Shown here: positions 17,713 through 28,761 of the stretch, piece after piece
Layout of the letters: each line of letters begins with the position of its first letter
Numbering within the stretch: the stretch's first letter is position 1
Origin: Brevibacterium gallinarum
GTDB lineage: Bacteria; Actinomycetota; Actinomycetes; Actinomycetales; Brevibacteriaceae
DNA length: 64,000 nt
Direction: 5' to 3'
Assembly: GCF_014836885.1 (NCBI RefSeq)
Contig: NZ_JACSPY010000004.1
Span: 1 to 64,000 of the forward strand
The notes under the pieces: model-generated
Told to the model about the DNA's origin: nothing
Database searches by the model: none
Seen by the model: the letters and a program-made list of their open reading frames with translations, nothing else
Position numbers and translations under genes: made by a program

Positions 17713-18462
17713 TCAGTGCGCTGCGGTCTGGCTTGTGTGGGCGAAGAAGTGCGCTTCGAGGTCGTCGATCTCTCCGGCAGCCGGGGCCGAGGTGATGCGG
17801 CCGTTGTCGATGACGGCGAAGCGGGTGGCGCTGCGGGTCATCTCGCTGAGGTTGTGGCTGGTGACGAGCACCGTGCCGCCGAGCGCTGCGAAGTCGGTGA
17901 TGAATTCGCGCAGCCAGCGGATGCCTGCCGGGTCGAGTCCGTTGCTCGGCTCGTCGAGGACGAGGGTGCGCGGGCTGCCCAGCAGCGCACCGGCGAGACC
18001 GAGGCGCTGGCGCATGCCGTAGGAGTAGCGGCCGATGCGCTGTCCTGCCACCTCGGTCATTCCGACGATCGACAGGGCACGGCTGATGGCGCTGCGGGCA
18101 GGTTCACCGCGCAGGCCCATGGCTGCGGCGCGAATGCGCAGGGCGTCGCGGCCGCGGTGGTGCGGGTTGAAGCCGGAGTTGTCGAGGGCGACGCCGACTC
18201 CGGATGCGGTGCCGTGCTGCCGGTAGGAGGCGCCGTTGATGTCGACGGTGCCGGAGGCGGGGCGGGCGAGCCCGAGCAGGCAGCGCAGGGTGGAGGACTT
18301 CCCGGAGCCGTTGGGGCCGATGAGGGCGAGTACGTCACCAGGTTCGGCGCGGAAGCTGACGTGGTCGAGGATCGTGCGCCCGCCGCGGCGATAGACGAGG
18401 TCGCGCACGTCGATGGCTGGATTCGTGACGTCGGTGGCTGGATTCTTCTGTGCTGTGTTCAT
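17713..18462 (-). CDS. ABC exporter ATPase
   Basis: A 249-residue ATPase: Walker A GPNGSGKSS near residue 45, signature YSYGMRQRLGLAGAL near 140, Walker B LVLDEPSNGLDP near 165 and H-loop VTSHNLSEM. This is the class that drives ABC-2 exporters. The N-terminus has a short internal duplication (NPATDV, NPAIDV). ATG 18462 has GGAGG only one base away; the frame continues open upstream, so the start is not certain. First gene of the exporter/two-component operon. Confidence 0.85.
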   Translation of the reverse strand: MNTAQKNPATDVTNPAIDVRDLVYRRGGRTILDHVSFRAEPGDVLALIGPNGSGKSSTLRCLLGLARPASGTVDINGASYRQHGTASGVGVALDNSGFNPHHRGRDALRIRAAAMGLRGEPARSAISRALSIVGMTEVAGQRIGRYSYGMRQRLGLAGALLGSPRTLVLDEPSNGLDPAGIRWLREFITDFAALGGTVLVTSHNLSEMTRSATRFAVIDNGRITSAPAAGEIDDLEAHFFAHTSQTAAH

Positions 18463-18544
18463 GCCTCCATGCTTGTTCAGGCATGCACACCGCCGCGTCT
18501 GGCTGAGGACGGAACTGTCATTGGTCCGCAAGGACTAAGCACGC

Positions 18545-18585
18545 AGGGCGGACGGCAGCAGTCTGTGCTGTCTGCCGTCCGCCCT
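18545..18585 (-). terminator. Terminator of the SSS symporter operon
   Basis: A perfect 14-bp stem (AGGGCGGACGGCAG with its complement) and a 13-base loop, about 50 bases after the stop of the 43-residue ORF. One of the strongest hairpins in the window. Confidence 0.75.
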
Positions 18586-18633
18586 GTCAGCGGTGCCGGG
18601 ATCGGGGTCTCAGATGACCACGTCGATGAGGTC

Positions 18634-18765
18634 TCAGATGACCATGTCGTCGTTGCGCCGTGCGGCGCGGATGTCGGCGATGAAGCCGCGCACGATGAAG
18701 TACAGCACGCCGGCGACGAGCACCGGCCACATGAGCGTGTACAGGGTCAGGATGGTGATGAACAT
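18634..18765 (-). CDS. Transporter small subunit, 43 residues
   Basis: A 43-residue single-span protein: MFITILTLYTLMWP starts a helix running to about residue 28 (VLVAGVLYFIVRGF), followed by a basic/acidic tail ADIRAARRND. It starts 6 bases after the stop of the sodium:solute symporter and has its own AGGAAG ribosome site. Small single-helix partners of this kind are known next to SSS and NSS transporters. I infer that it binds the symporter and supports its assembly or activity. A short direct repeat (GGTCTCAGATGACCA-like) spans its stop codon. Confidence 0.72.
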   Translation of the reverse strand: MFITILTLYTLMWPVLVAGVLYFIVRGFIADIRAARRNDDMVI

Positions 18766-18771
18766 CAGATG

Positions 18772-20586
18772 TCACTTCCTCTCATCAGGGGTGTTCGGAG
18801 TCGCCCGCGAGCCGGCGTGGTCAGCCCGCTCGGCACTGTCAGCACGGTCGGGTTCATCAGCGTGCGGCGCAGGGCCGTCGGCTGCATCGAGTGTGCGGAG
18901 TTCGGCATCGAAGTCGGTGTCCGCAGCGCCGTCATCGGTGGGGTCGAAGTCGCCGGTGATCTGCTGGATGACGTCGAAGTCGAAGTCCTGGTGCGAGCGC
19001 ACCGACATCGCCCAGCAGACGAGGAACGACACCGCGTAGGCGACCAGCGATGCAGAGAGCACGGTGTATTCGCGCAGGAAGTCGAATCCGACGAGACCGG
19101 TGGCCACGGTGGCAGCTGCACCGACGATGACCGCCGGTCGCAGCCCGAAGAAGCCGAAGGCCATGATGCCGAGCACCACGCCGACGCCGATGATCGCCAG
19201 CGCTTCGACCGCCAGCGCCCACACCCCGGTGAGCGGCACCAGTTCGAAACGCACCGGGATGAACACCGCAAGCGCAGCGAGCACGGAGACGGTGAAGGCG
19301 CGGTTGGTGACTTTCTTCCAGTAGAACGATGCGATGACCGGGAAGACGAGGCAGCCCCAGAGGGCCCCGACGAAGACGAGCAGGTCGAGGATGTTGAACC
19401 GGGCGGTGGCGAAGTACAGTGCGGCACCGGTGGCGATGATCATCGTCGCCCGTCCGATGAGCAGCATGGTCCGCGGGTCGGCCTTGCGCCGGCCGACGGA
19501 CTGGCCGTAGATGTCGGTCATGACAATCGAGCTGAGCGCGGAGAGATCGGAGTCGGCTGTTGAGGACAGGGAGCCGATGATCATGACGAAGGCGACGGCG
19601 ACGAGGATCGCCGGCAGGTAGCTGGCGGTCATCTGCGGCAGCAGGTTGTTGACGTCTCCATCCAGCGGCTGAACGCCGAGATACAGTGCCATGACGCCGA
19701 TCATGCCGATGCCGATCACCGAAGAGCCGTAGCCGATCGTCGCGGTGACGAAGGTCGGTTTGATGAGGTCCTGCCGTACCGCGAAGAGCCGCTGGGCGAT
19801 CGTCTGGTTGCCGATCGCGTAGGCGAGCACGGCTGCGATATAGGGCGCTCCCTGCTGCATGAAGGCCTCCGAGGAGAAGAAGCTCTCCTGTGCCGGGGTG
19901 ACGTTGCCGGCAGCGCGTCCGGCTTCGAACATCTCCGGTCCGCCGGCTGCGAAGAACACGACGGGGATGATGATGACAGCCGCACCGAGCATTGCGCACA
20001 CCTGCGCGAAGTCAGTCAGCACCGAGGCGCGGAAACCCGACCACAGTGTGTACAGCAGCACGCCCGCGGCGACGATGACGATGCCCCCTCCGAAGCTGAT
20101 GGGCGAGAGCAGCGAGATGATCGCCCCGCCGGCGATGAAGTTCGACGTCAGCGAGATGACGGAGCCGAGCACATTCGATCCGGCGAGCATGAGCTGGGAG
20201 GAGCGTCCGTGACGGGCGTACATCACCTCAGCCAGGGTGTGGGCGCGCGGGGCGACGGCACGGATGCGCTTGCCGAAGGGGTAGATGAACAGGATCATGA
20301 GCGCACCCCACAGGCCGTAATGGATCGGCCCGGAGACGCCGTAGGTGTAGCCGGCCGTCACCGAGGCGTACATCGAGGAAGCCCAGATCCAAGTGGCGGT
20401 CATCGATGCTGCGGAGATGCCGAAGCCGATCCGGTTGCCGGCGGTCATGTAATCGTCCGCGTTCTCCTTCCGCTTCGATATCGCGACCGACATGAGCATC
20501 GTGCCGCCGTAGAAGAGCACGAGCAGCAGCACGAGGCCGGGGAAGCCGAGTTGGACAAGGTGTGAAGTGTCAGAAGAAGGCGGCAC
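18772..20586 (-). CDS. Sodium:solute symporter family protein
   Basis: A 604-residue SSS transporter with about 13 membrane helices. Typical segments: YMTAGNRIGFGISAASMTAT, TWIWASSMYASVTAGYTYGV, ARHGRSSQLMLAGSNVLGS and IGSLSSTADSDLSALSSIVM, the last with the Ser residues that help form the Na2 site. The C-terminal 70 residues are an acidic, Ala/Asp-rich cytoplasmic tail. GTG 20586 has GGAG five bases upstream and starts just before helix 1; the longer open frame lacks a site. The substrate is not evident; similarity to urea/polyamine-type SSS members is an impression only. It is followed by a 43-residue partner and preceded by a structured 250-base leader. Confidence 0.85.
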   Translation of the reverse strand: MPPSSDTSHLVQLGFPGLVLLLVLFYGGTMLMSVAISKRKENADDYMTAGNRIGFGISAASMTATWIWASSMYASVTAGYTYGVSGPIHYGLWGALMILFIYPFGKRIRAVAPRAHTLAEVMYARHGRSSQLMLAGSNVLGSVISLTSNFIAGGAIISLLSPISFGGGIVIVAAGVLLYTLWSGFRASVLTDFAQVCAMLGAAVIIIPVVFFAAGGPEMFEAGRAAGNVTPAQESFFSSEAFMQQGAPYIAAVLAYAIGNQTIAQRLFAVRQDLIKPTFVTATIGYGSSVIGIGMIGVMALYLGVQPLDGDVNNLLPQMTASYLPAILVAVAFVMIIGSLSSTADSDLSALSSIVMTDIYGQSVGRRKADPRTMLLIGRATMIIATGAALYFATARFNILDLLVFVGALWGCLVFPVIASFYWKKVTNRAFTVSVLAALAVFIPVRFELVPLTGVWALAVEALAIIGVGVVLGIMAFGFFGLRPAVIVGAAATVATGLVGFDFLREYTVLSASLVAYAVSFLVCWAMSVRSHQDFDFDVIQQITGDFDPTDDGAADTDFDAELRTLDAADGPAPHADEPDRADSAERADHAGSRATPNTPDERK

Positions 20587-20841
20587 AGAATCTCCGTTTC
20601 GCAGGCGGACAGGACGGTGTCTGCACCGAGCCGTGCGCACGGTGGGGTACTCAGCGTCTCGCCGCAGACCAGTGCCGATACCCTCTGACGGGCATCGGCA
20701 CCTTTTCGATGTAAGCACAAAGAATGCTGAGTTTCGAATCAGGAACCGCTGACAGCGGAGTTTCGATTCCGCTCCTTCCCTTATGCGCGTAGGGCAAGCC
20801 GCGGTAGGAAAGAACCGTGCGCTCTCCCCTGTCGGCCGCCC
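20587..20841 (-). promoter_or_regulatory. Structured leader of the SSS symporter gene
   Basis: A 255-base gene-free stretch. In the RNA sense it holds two direct copies of TCGAAACTC (20729-20737 and 20758-20766, 29 bases apart). Next comes a hairpin with a 12-bp stem including one G-U pair (20690-20701 with 20672-20683) and a GUCAGA loop. Then comes a GC-rich palindromic part (CCGTGCGCACGG) close to the GTG start. The direct repeats suit a regulator and the hairpins suit a cis-acting RNA. I could not match it to a known riboswitch class. Confidence 0.4.
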
Positions 20842-24399
<3,558 letters not shown>

Positions 24400-24411
24400 A
24401 GCGCTGGCGTC

Positions 24412-24492
24412 CTTTCCTCCGGCGGTGTCAACCGCATCAGGTTCAGCGGTCGGCGCTTAAGCCCTCTCAGCCCTTCCCGGGCTCCCGCAGGA
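24412..24492 (-). ncRNA. TPP riboswitch (THI element)
   Basis: In the RNA sense the sequence holds GGGCUGAGAGGG, the conserved CUGAGA internal loop, then GCUGAACCUGAUGCGGUU, the ACCUGAU box, closing with CGCCGGAGGAAAGGA. Order and spacing match the THI-box aptamer. The closing strand contains GGAGG/AAGGA just upstream of thiO, so TPP binding should hide the ribosome site and repress translation, as in other actinobacteria. A perfect 8-bp hairpin (ATCGATCA/TGATCGAT, 24492-24511) sits at its 5' side. Confidence 0.92.
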
Positions 24493-25212
24493 TCGATCAG
24501 CAGTGATCGATGCAGACAGTCTAACGACACGAAAGCAGATCTGCAGGCGCCGTCCGCATGGCGGTGCCCAGCGGTTCTGCCGTGGCTGGCGGTGCTGCGG
24601 TGGCCAGCCGCGTGGCGATGCAGTCTCATCTAAGCGCAGCTGCGAGGTGTGGGCAGTGTATTCGACCCAGTGCGTACCGGCCGCAGTACGCTCGTCTCGG
24701 CGTCCTGTCGCCCGGAAGCCCAGGCGCTCGTAGGACCGGATCGCTGCCGTGTTGCTGTCGTCGACGTCGAGGAGCAGCTGCGGGCGGCCGAGCTGTTCGG
24801 CAATCCGGGCCGCACAGCGCACGAGCTGGGCTGACACTCCCCTGCCGCGCGCGGCCGGATCCACCCAGATCTTCGTGAGGATCGCCTCGTCTGCGGCCAG
24901 CGGCAGCTCCGGTGTGTAGCCCTCCGGCTGGAGCACCAGACACCCGACCGGCACCTCGGCTGCGGTGGTCTCACCGTCTGCCGGCTGTTCCCGGTGGCGG
25001 GCGTGGAGCACGATGCGTGCGCCGCTCAGCTGGGCCTGCCAGTCAGCCGCACGCAGCTGCGCGGCCTCCTCGTAGGTGCCCCAGAACGCTTCGGGCGCAT
25101 CGGCGAGCATCCGCAGGCGCACCTGACGGTGGGCGTCCCAGTCAGCGGGATCGAGCCGTACGATCTCAAGCACACCCTCGGCACTCGCCGTCCGTGTCAG
25201 CATCGTCGCCAC
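24457..25212 (-). CDS. GNAT acetyltransferase with C-terminal extension into the TPP riboswitch
   Basis: A 251-residue frame. Residues 15-175 form a GNAT domain: EIVRLDPADWDAHRQVRLRM, KIWVDPAARGRGVSAQLV (motif A, acetyl-CoA), LLLDVDDSNTAAIRSYERLG and FRATGRRDER. After VEYTAHTSQLRLDE the remaining 55 or so residues are basic, Pro/Arg/Cys-rich and unlike the family. They run on to a TAA inside the TPP aptamer. A TAG lies one base out of frame right after the QLR codons (about 24636), so an ancestral stop may have been lost by a one-base indel. It is upstream of and co-oriented with thiO. Confidence 0.72.
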   Translation of the reverse strand: MATMLTRTASAEGVLEIVRLDPADWDAHRQVRLRMLADAPEAFWGTYEEAAQLRAADWQAQLSGARIVLHARHREQPADGETTAAEVPVGCLVLQPEGYTPELPLAADEAILTKIWVDPAARGRGVSAQLVRCAARIAEQLGRPQLLLDVDDSNTAAIRSYERLGFRATGRRDERTAAGTHWVEYTAHTSQLRLDETASPRGWPPQHRQPRQNRWAPPCGRRLQICFRVVRLSASITADRSCGSPGRAERA

Positions 25213-25327
25213 CGCCGTCTCCCATCTGCAGTCCTCATCGCACCCGGCTCCAGCGTATCCGGACAGGTCGCCTACGCCGGTGTCTTGCGGATCAAGACGC
25301 GCCTGGCCGGCGTGCTACGCTCGCGCC

Positions 25328-25762
25328 ATGTTAGCCGGTCCCCGCGTTCAGACGGATCTAGTACTGCTGCGCAGAGTCCGGGATCGGATCGACCGGGAGT
25401 TCGACCAGCCTCTCGACGTTCCCTCCCTTGCCCGCGGTGTCCACATGTCGGCCGGACACCTGTCACGGAGGTTCAATGCGGCTTTCGGAGAATCCGTGTA
25501 CTCCTACCTCATGACACGGCGGATCGAACGCGCGATGGCGCTGCTGCGCCATTCCGAGCTGAGTGTGACGGATGTCTGCATGAGCGTCGGCTTCTCCTCG
25601 CTGGGGACGTTCAGCACGCGATTCACCGAACTCGTCGATGTCTCCCCGACAGCGTACCGAAAAGCAGCAAGGGCGGACCTGCTGCAGCTTCCGGCTTGTG
25701 TCGTCCGGACGATTACGAGACCGGTCAGGAATCGAGAAGCGCAGCCGTTCTCGGCTCCGTAG
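25328..25762 (+). CDS. AraC-family regulator, DNA-binding domain only
   Basis: A 144-residue protein. Residues 15-115 hold the two AraC helix-turn-helix units (FDQPLDVPSLARGVHMSAGH, SVTDVCMSVGFSSLGTFSTR) and the ending FTELVDVSPTAYRKAA. There is no sensor domain. ATG 25328 lies in a region without an obvious ribosome site; a longer frame starts at 25280. A glyoxalase-fold gene follows 10 bases later, a common pairing in which the small AraC protein controls the VOC gene. Confidence 0.82.
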   Translation: MLAGPRVQTDLVLLRRVRDRIDREFDQPLDVPSLARGVHMSAGHLSRRFNAAFGESVYSYLMTRRIERAMALLRHSELSVTDVCMSVGFSSLGTFSTRFTELVDVSPTAYRKAARADLLQLPACVVRTITRPVRNREAQPFSAP

Positions 25763-25772
25763 CCTTGTGCTT

Positions 25773-26198
25773 ATGACACTGAGCATTCATTCCAGTTTCC
25801 TGCCGCACACAGATCCGGAAGCGTCCCTGCGCTTCTACCGCGATGTGCTCGGCTTCGATGTGCGTCTCGATGTCGGTGAGGGCGCGATGCGGTGGATCAC
25901 CCTCGGCGCTGCCGGTCAGCCGGACACCCACGTCGTCCTGCAGCCGCCGGTATGCGACCCCGGGGTCACCGATGTGGAGGCGCAGACCATCGCCGACATG
26001 ATGGCCAAGGGCACCTATGCCGGTATCAACCTCGCCAGTGACGATCTTGACGGGCTCTTCCAGCGCCTCGTGCAGGCTGGCGTCGAGGTCGTGCAGGAGC
26101 CGAAGGACCAGGTCTACGGACTGCGCGACTGTGCGGTGCGGGACCCCGCCGGCAACCTCGTCCGCATCCAGGCCCGGGAGGCCGGCCATGGCGAATGA
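25773..26198 (+). CDS. VOC (glyoxalase/bleomycin-resistance) family protein
   Basis: A 141-residue protein with paired beta-alpha-beta-beta-beta modules: FLPHTDPEASLRFYRDVLGF, MRWITLGAAGQPDTHVVLQP, then a second half ending DCAVRDPAGNLVRIQAR, where the last acidic residue position binds metal. Members bind or convert small molecules through a metal; the substrate is unknown. It lies 10 bases after the AraC gene and overlaps the next gene by 11 bases, so these three form one operon. Confidence 0.82.
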   Translation: MTLSIHSSFLPHTDPEASLRFYRDVLGFDVRLDVGEGAMRWITLGAAGQPDTHVVLQPPVCDPGVTDVEAQTIADMMAKGTYAGINLASDDLDGLFQRLVQAGVEVVQEPKDQVYGLRDCAVRDPAGNLVRIQAREAGHGE

Positions 26199-26622
26199 CA
26201 GCGGCTTCTCCGAGGCAGAGCTCACTGCGATGAAGGAGCGCGCGGCCGAACTGCGCACGCAGAAGGGCGGGAACAAGAAGGCGAAGAACCTGGAGGCACT
26301 GCTCGCGGCGATCGCCGCGCTGCCGGAAGGCGACAAGCAGATCGCAGCAGCTGTCCATCAGATCATGACCGAGACGGCGCCTCACCTGGCCCCGCGGCTG
26401 TGGTACGGGATGCCGGCCTACGCCGACGACACCGATGTCGTTGTGTTCCTGCAGCTCTCCAGCAAATTCGACACCCGCTATTCGACTCTCGGGTTCAACG
26501 GTGCCGCGCAGCTTGACGACGGGGACATGTGGGCAACCCATTTCGCGATCCCGGCCCTGACGGATACCGTTCGAACGCGTGTGGCCGAACTCGTGCAGAA
26601 GGCGGCGCCACCACCGAGCTGA
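26188..26622 (+). CDS. DUF1801 (YdhG-like) protein
   Basis: A 144-residue protein. An N-terminal Lys-rich helical part (FSEAELTAMKERAAELRTQK, GGNKKAKNLEALLAAIAAL) precedes the DUF1801 core: LAPRLWYGMPAYADD and FLQLSSKFDTRYSTLGF. The fold is related to the iron chaperone frataxin-like and YdhG families; the function is unknown. ATG 26188 has GGGAGG upstream and sits inside the end of the VOC gene. A hairpin terminator follows at 26673. Confidence 0.78.
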   Translation: MANDSGFSEAELTAMKERAAELRTQKGGNKKAKNLEALLAAIAALPEGDKQIAAAVHQIMTETAPHLAPRLWYGMPAYADDTDVVVFLQLSSKFDTRYSTLGFNGAAQLDDGDMWATHFAIPALTDTVRTRVAELVQKAAPPPS

Positions 26623-26672
26623 CGATCGTTGGACGTCGCGAACCACTGCCGGCAGCGGCGTGCGTACAGAGG

Positions 26673-26705
26673 ATCCCGGGACATCAGGAAACGATGGCCC
26701 GGGAT
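26673..26705 (+). terminator. Hairpin terminator of the AraC-VOC-DUF1801 operon
   Basis: ATCCCGGG and CCCGGGAT flank a mismatch and an inner CATC/GATG stem with a 7-base loop. It lies about 50 bases after the DUF1801 stop and is followed by a moderately T-rich TTCTCATATTCC. Confidence 0.6.
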
Positions 26706-26917
26706 TCTCATATTCCTGGATTCATGTCATCGTTCGTCAACACGACAAGGCCGTGCAGGCCTGTTTGGCGAGCAACACCCGGTCGCCACGCACGACACCC
26801 CAAAACCTCGGGCCCGTCCGATGGAATCAGATTCGAGGTGAGCCATCGCACGCCCGGAAACTGAGGTGACGGGCCCGGAACGATGACGCGACACATCAGC
26901 GCCGAAACAAAAAGAAA

Positions 26918-26949
26918 TCTCGGGACATCGAGTGAACGATGTCCCGAGA
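26918..26949 (-). terminator. Rho-independent terminator of tRNA-Ala
   Basis: A perfect 13-bp stem (TCTCGGGACATCG with its complement), 6-base loop, followed on the minus strand by TTTCTTTTTGTTT. Textbook intrinsic terminator, starting 11 bases after the tRNA 3' end. Confidence 0.9.
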
Positions 26950-26959
26950 CTTCACAACG

Positions 26960-27032
26960 TGGAGGTAAGGGGATTCGAACCCCTGACCTTCTCCATGCCA
27001 TGGAGACGCGCTACCAACTGCGCCATACCCCC
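26960..27032 (-). tRNA. tRNA-Ala (anticodon GGC)
   Basis: A 73-base tRNA without encoded CCA. The acceptor stem GGGGGTA/TACCTCC (one G-U), D arm GGCGCAGTTGGTAGCGC, anticodon stem TCTCC/GGAGA around the loop ATGGCAT with anticodon GGC, and T arm with GGTTCGAATCC all fold correctly; the discriminator base is A. It reads GCC and GCU alanine codons. Confidence 0.95.
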
Positions 27033-27198
27033 GTGTGGGTTGGTGTTCTCGCGAACGCCTGTATCGATGTTACTCACCTGCGCCCGAATTGCAAAATCCT
27101 GCAGGTGTGAGCTGCACAACGCTGACGCCGGGTCGCCTGGGGTGCCGTATCGGGCGCTTGCGAGATCAGCTGACGACCGGGCGCTAGACTCACCATCG

Positions 27199-28119
27199 AT
27201 GGACTTCATACGCAGCTCCCGCACCGATCTCTTAGTGCCCTTCCGGGACGGCTCAGTTCCGACGGCGCTGTGGAACTACCCGGCCCGCAGCGCGTCCGCC
27301 AGCGCAGACCGCAGGCCGGTGCTGCTCATCCACGGCTTCCGCGGCGACCACCACGGTCTGTCGTTCATCGCCCATCACCTGCGCACCCGCGACGCCCATG
27401 TGCCTGATCTGCCCGGATTCGGGCACACTCCCCCGCTGCCCGGCGGGCTGACTCTGGAGGCCTACCTCGACTTCATCGACGGGCTCGTCACCGCGGTGAC
27501 ATCTGCCGCAGGTGCTCCCCCGCTGGTCATCGGACACTCCTTCGGCTCGATCCTGACCGCGCACTGGGCCGCCCGCACGATGCGCCGCACTGATCGCGCT
27601 CAGGCGCCCACCGCCTCGGCGGCGGCACCGCTCATCCTGCTCAACCCGATCGTCTCCCCCACACTCGCGGGCACGAACCGGATCATGACGCAGGCCGCAC
27701 AAGCCTACTACTGGGCCGGATCACAGCTGCCAGAACGGGCCGGCAGCGCGCTACTGCGCAACCGGGCCATCGTCCGGCTGATGAGCGAGGTGATGGCCGC
27801 AACCCGGGATCCGGGGCTGCGCGCGTTCATCCACGACCAGCATCGCCGGCACTTCTCGACGTTTGCCGACCGCCGCTCTCTGGCTGAGGCCTTCGAGGTC
27901 TCGATCCGGCACACCGCCGCCGAGGCGGCAGACGCGTTGACGATGCCGGTCACCGTGGTCGCCGGGCGGGATGACAAGATCGCGCCGCTCGCCGCGACTA
28001 CGGCGTTCGCTGATTCGCTTCCGGATGCCGAGCTCGTGGTGTTCGATCGCGTCGGGCACCTGACGCACTATGAGCGCCCGGAGCAGATCGCAGGGATCAT
28101 CGACGCGATCGCGGACTGA
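27199..28119 (+). CDS. Alpha/beta hydrolase
   Basis: A 306-residue hydrolase. VLLIHGFRGDHHGLSFIAHH is the oxyanion-hole region, VIGHSFGSILTAHWA carries the nucleophile Ser in GHSFG, VTVVAGRDDKIAPL has the acid and VGHLTHYERPEQ the catalytic His. Cytosolic esterase-like fold; substrate unknown. ATG 27199 is the start that matches the family; an open frame extends upstream through the tRNA and is not coding. It ends 4 bases before the convergent mrpG stop. Confidence 0.82.
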   Translation: MDFIRSSRTDLLVPFRDGSVPTALWNYPARSASASADRRPVLLIHGFRGDHHGLSFIAHHLRTRDAHVPDLPGFGHTPPLPGGLTLEAYLDFIDGLVTAVTSAAGAPPLVIGHSFGSILTAHWAARTMRRTDRAQAPTASAAAPLILLNPIVSPTLAGTNRIMTQAAQAYYWAGSQLPERAGSALLRNRAIVRLMSEVMAATRDPGLRAFIHDQHRRHFSTFADRRSLAEAFEVSIRHTAAEAADALTMPVTVVAGRDDKIAPLAATTAFADSLPDAELVVFDRVGHLTHYERPEQIAGIIDAIAD

Positions 28120-28123
28120 CCGC

Positions 28124-28504
28124 TCAGTCGAGGTCGACGTCGTCTTCGGGGTTGCGCGGTTCGGCCAGCCGGTTCGGGTGCGTCTTGCGCCATACCGGTG
28201 AGCCGCCCATGAAGGTCGCGCGCGAAAGCGTGTTCGAAGCAACCGAGGACACCAGCAGCAGCGAGACGAACGCGACCAGGGCCATGAGCAGGCGCATCAG
28301 GTTGAAGCCGTCCTGCCACAGCGTGTAGATGTAGGCGGCGGCCAGGATGAGCGGCATGCCGAGGCCGGTGGCCGGTGAGAAAACGCTGATGCGGGCCAGG
28401 GCGTCCTTGGCACGGAACATCGCGATGACGGAGAAGAACACGAGCAGGCTGCCGGTGATCCCGAAGATCCCGACGAGCACGGCGGCCAGGGTGTCTGGGA
28501 TCAT
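28124..28504 (-). CDS. mrpG: Mrp antiporter subunit G
   Basis: A 126-residue protein with three membrane helices (LAAVLVGIFGITGSLLVFFS; FSPATGLGMPLILAAAYIY; MRLLMALVAFVSLLLVSSVA) and RAKDALARISVF, the PhaG/MnhG pattern. It is the last subunit of the Mrp Na+/H+ antiporter and has a polar 25-residue tail. Start overlaps the mrpF stop by 4 bases. No terminator hairpin is visible before the convergent hydrolase gene. Confidence 0.9.
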   Translation of the reverse strand: MIPDTLAAVLVGIFGITGSLLVFFSVIAMFRAKDALARISVFSPATGLGMPLILAAAYIYTLWQDGFNLMRLLMALVAFVSLLLVSSVASNTLSRATFMGGSPVWRKTHPNRLAEPRNPEDDVDLD

Positions 28505-28761
28505 CGGTGCCCCCTTGTCTGGATGCGGGCCAGCGCCACCGTGGCAAGGATGCCGAGCAGCGAGGACAGGAAGATGACGTCGAGAATGATCGACAGGTCC
28601 ACGAGCATCGCGATGCAGGTGAGGATGCCGATGGCCGAAAAGTACACGAGGTCGCCGATGATGGCCCGCGAGCCCATATCGATGGCGGTGAGCGCTCGCA
28701 CCAGCCCGATGACGATGCTGGCGGCAAGCAGGGCGATGCAGATCCAGATGACGATGGTCAT
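28501..28761 (-). CDS. mrpF: Mrp antiporter subunit F
   Basis: An 86-residue protein with three helices: IWICIALLAASIVIGLVRAL, DLVYFSAIGILTCIAMLV and ILDVIFLSSLLGILATVALA. It includes the conserved TAIDMGSRAIIGD loop, where the family has the D..N/S..I motif. Part of the membrane antiporter; overlaps mrpE and mrpG by 4 bases each. Confidence 0.9.
   Translation of the reverse strand: MTIVIWICIALLAASIVIGLVRALTAIDMGSRAIIGDLVYFSAIGILTCIAMLVDLSIILDVIFLSSLLGILATVALARIQTRGHR

Larger units (their letters stand above)
26623..26959. other. Gene-free structured spacer before tRNA-Ala
   Basis: No credible coding frame in 337 bases. It holds a terminator-like hairpin (26673-26705). It also holds a long inverted repeat, CGGGCCCGTC 26809-26818 with GACGGGCCCG 26868-26877, enclosing CGATGG/CCATCG, and the tRNA terminator (26918-26949). 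The two outer hairpins share the CGGGACATC...GATG pattern. Confidence 0.6.

Noticed and set aside
16924..19563. Open frame of 879 codons on the plus strand across the exporter and symporter genes
   Set aside because: It is antisense to three well-supported genes and its translation is low-complexity; such frames are common in high-GC DNA.
20672..20701. Intrinsic terminator for thiF
   Set aside because: It lies about 140 bases past thiF, has no T-run and sits in the leader of the next gene, so a leader element fits better.
26708..27001. Minus-strand frame of 97 codons overlapping tRNA-Ala
   Set aside because: It runs through the tRNA and its terminator, so it cannot be a normal gene.
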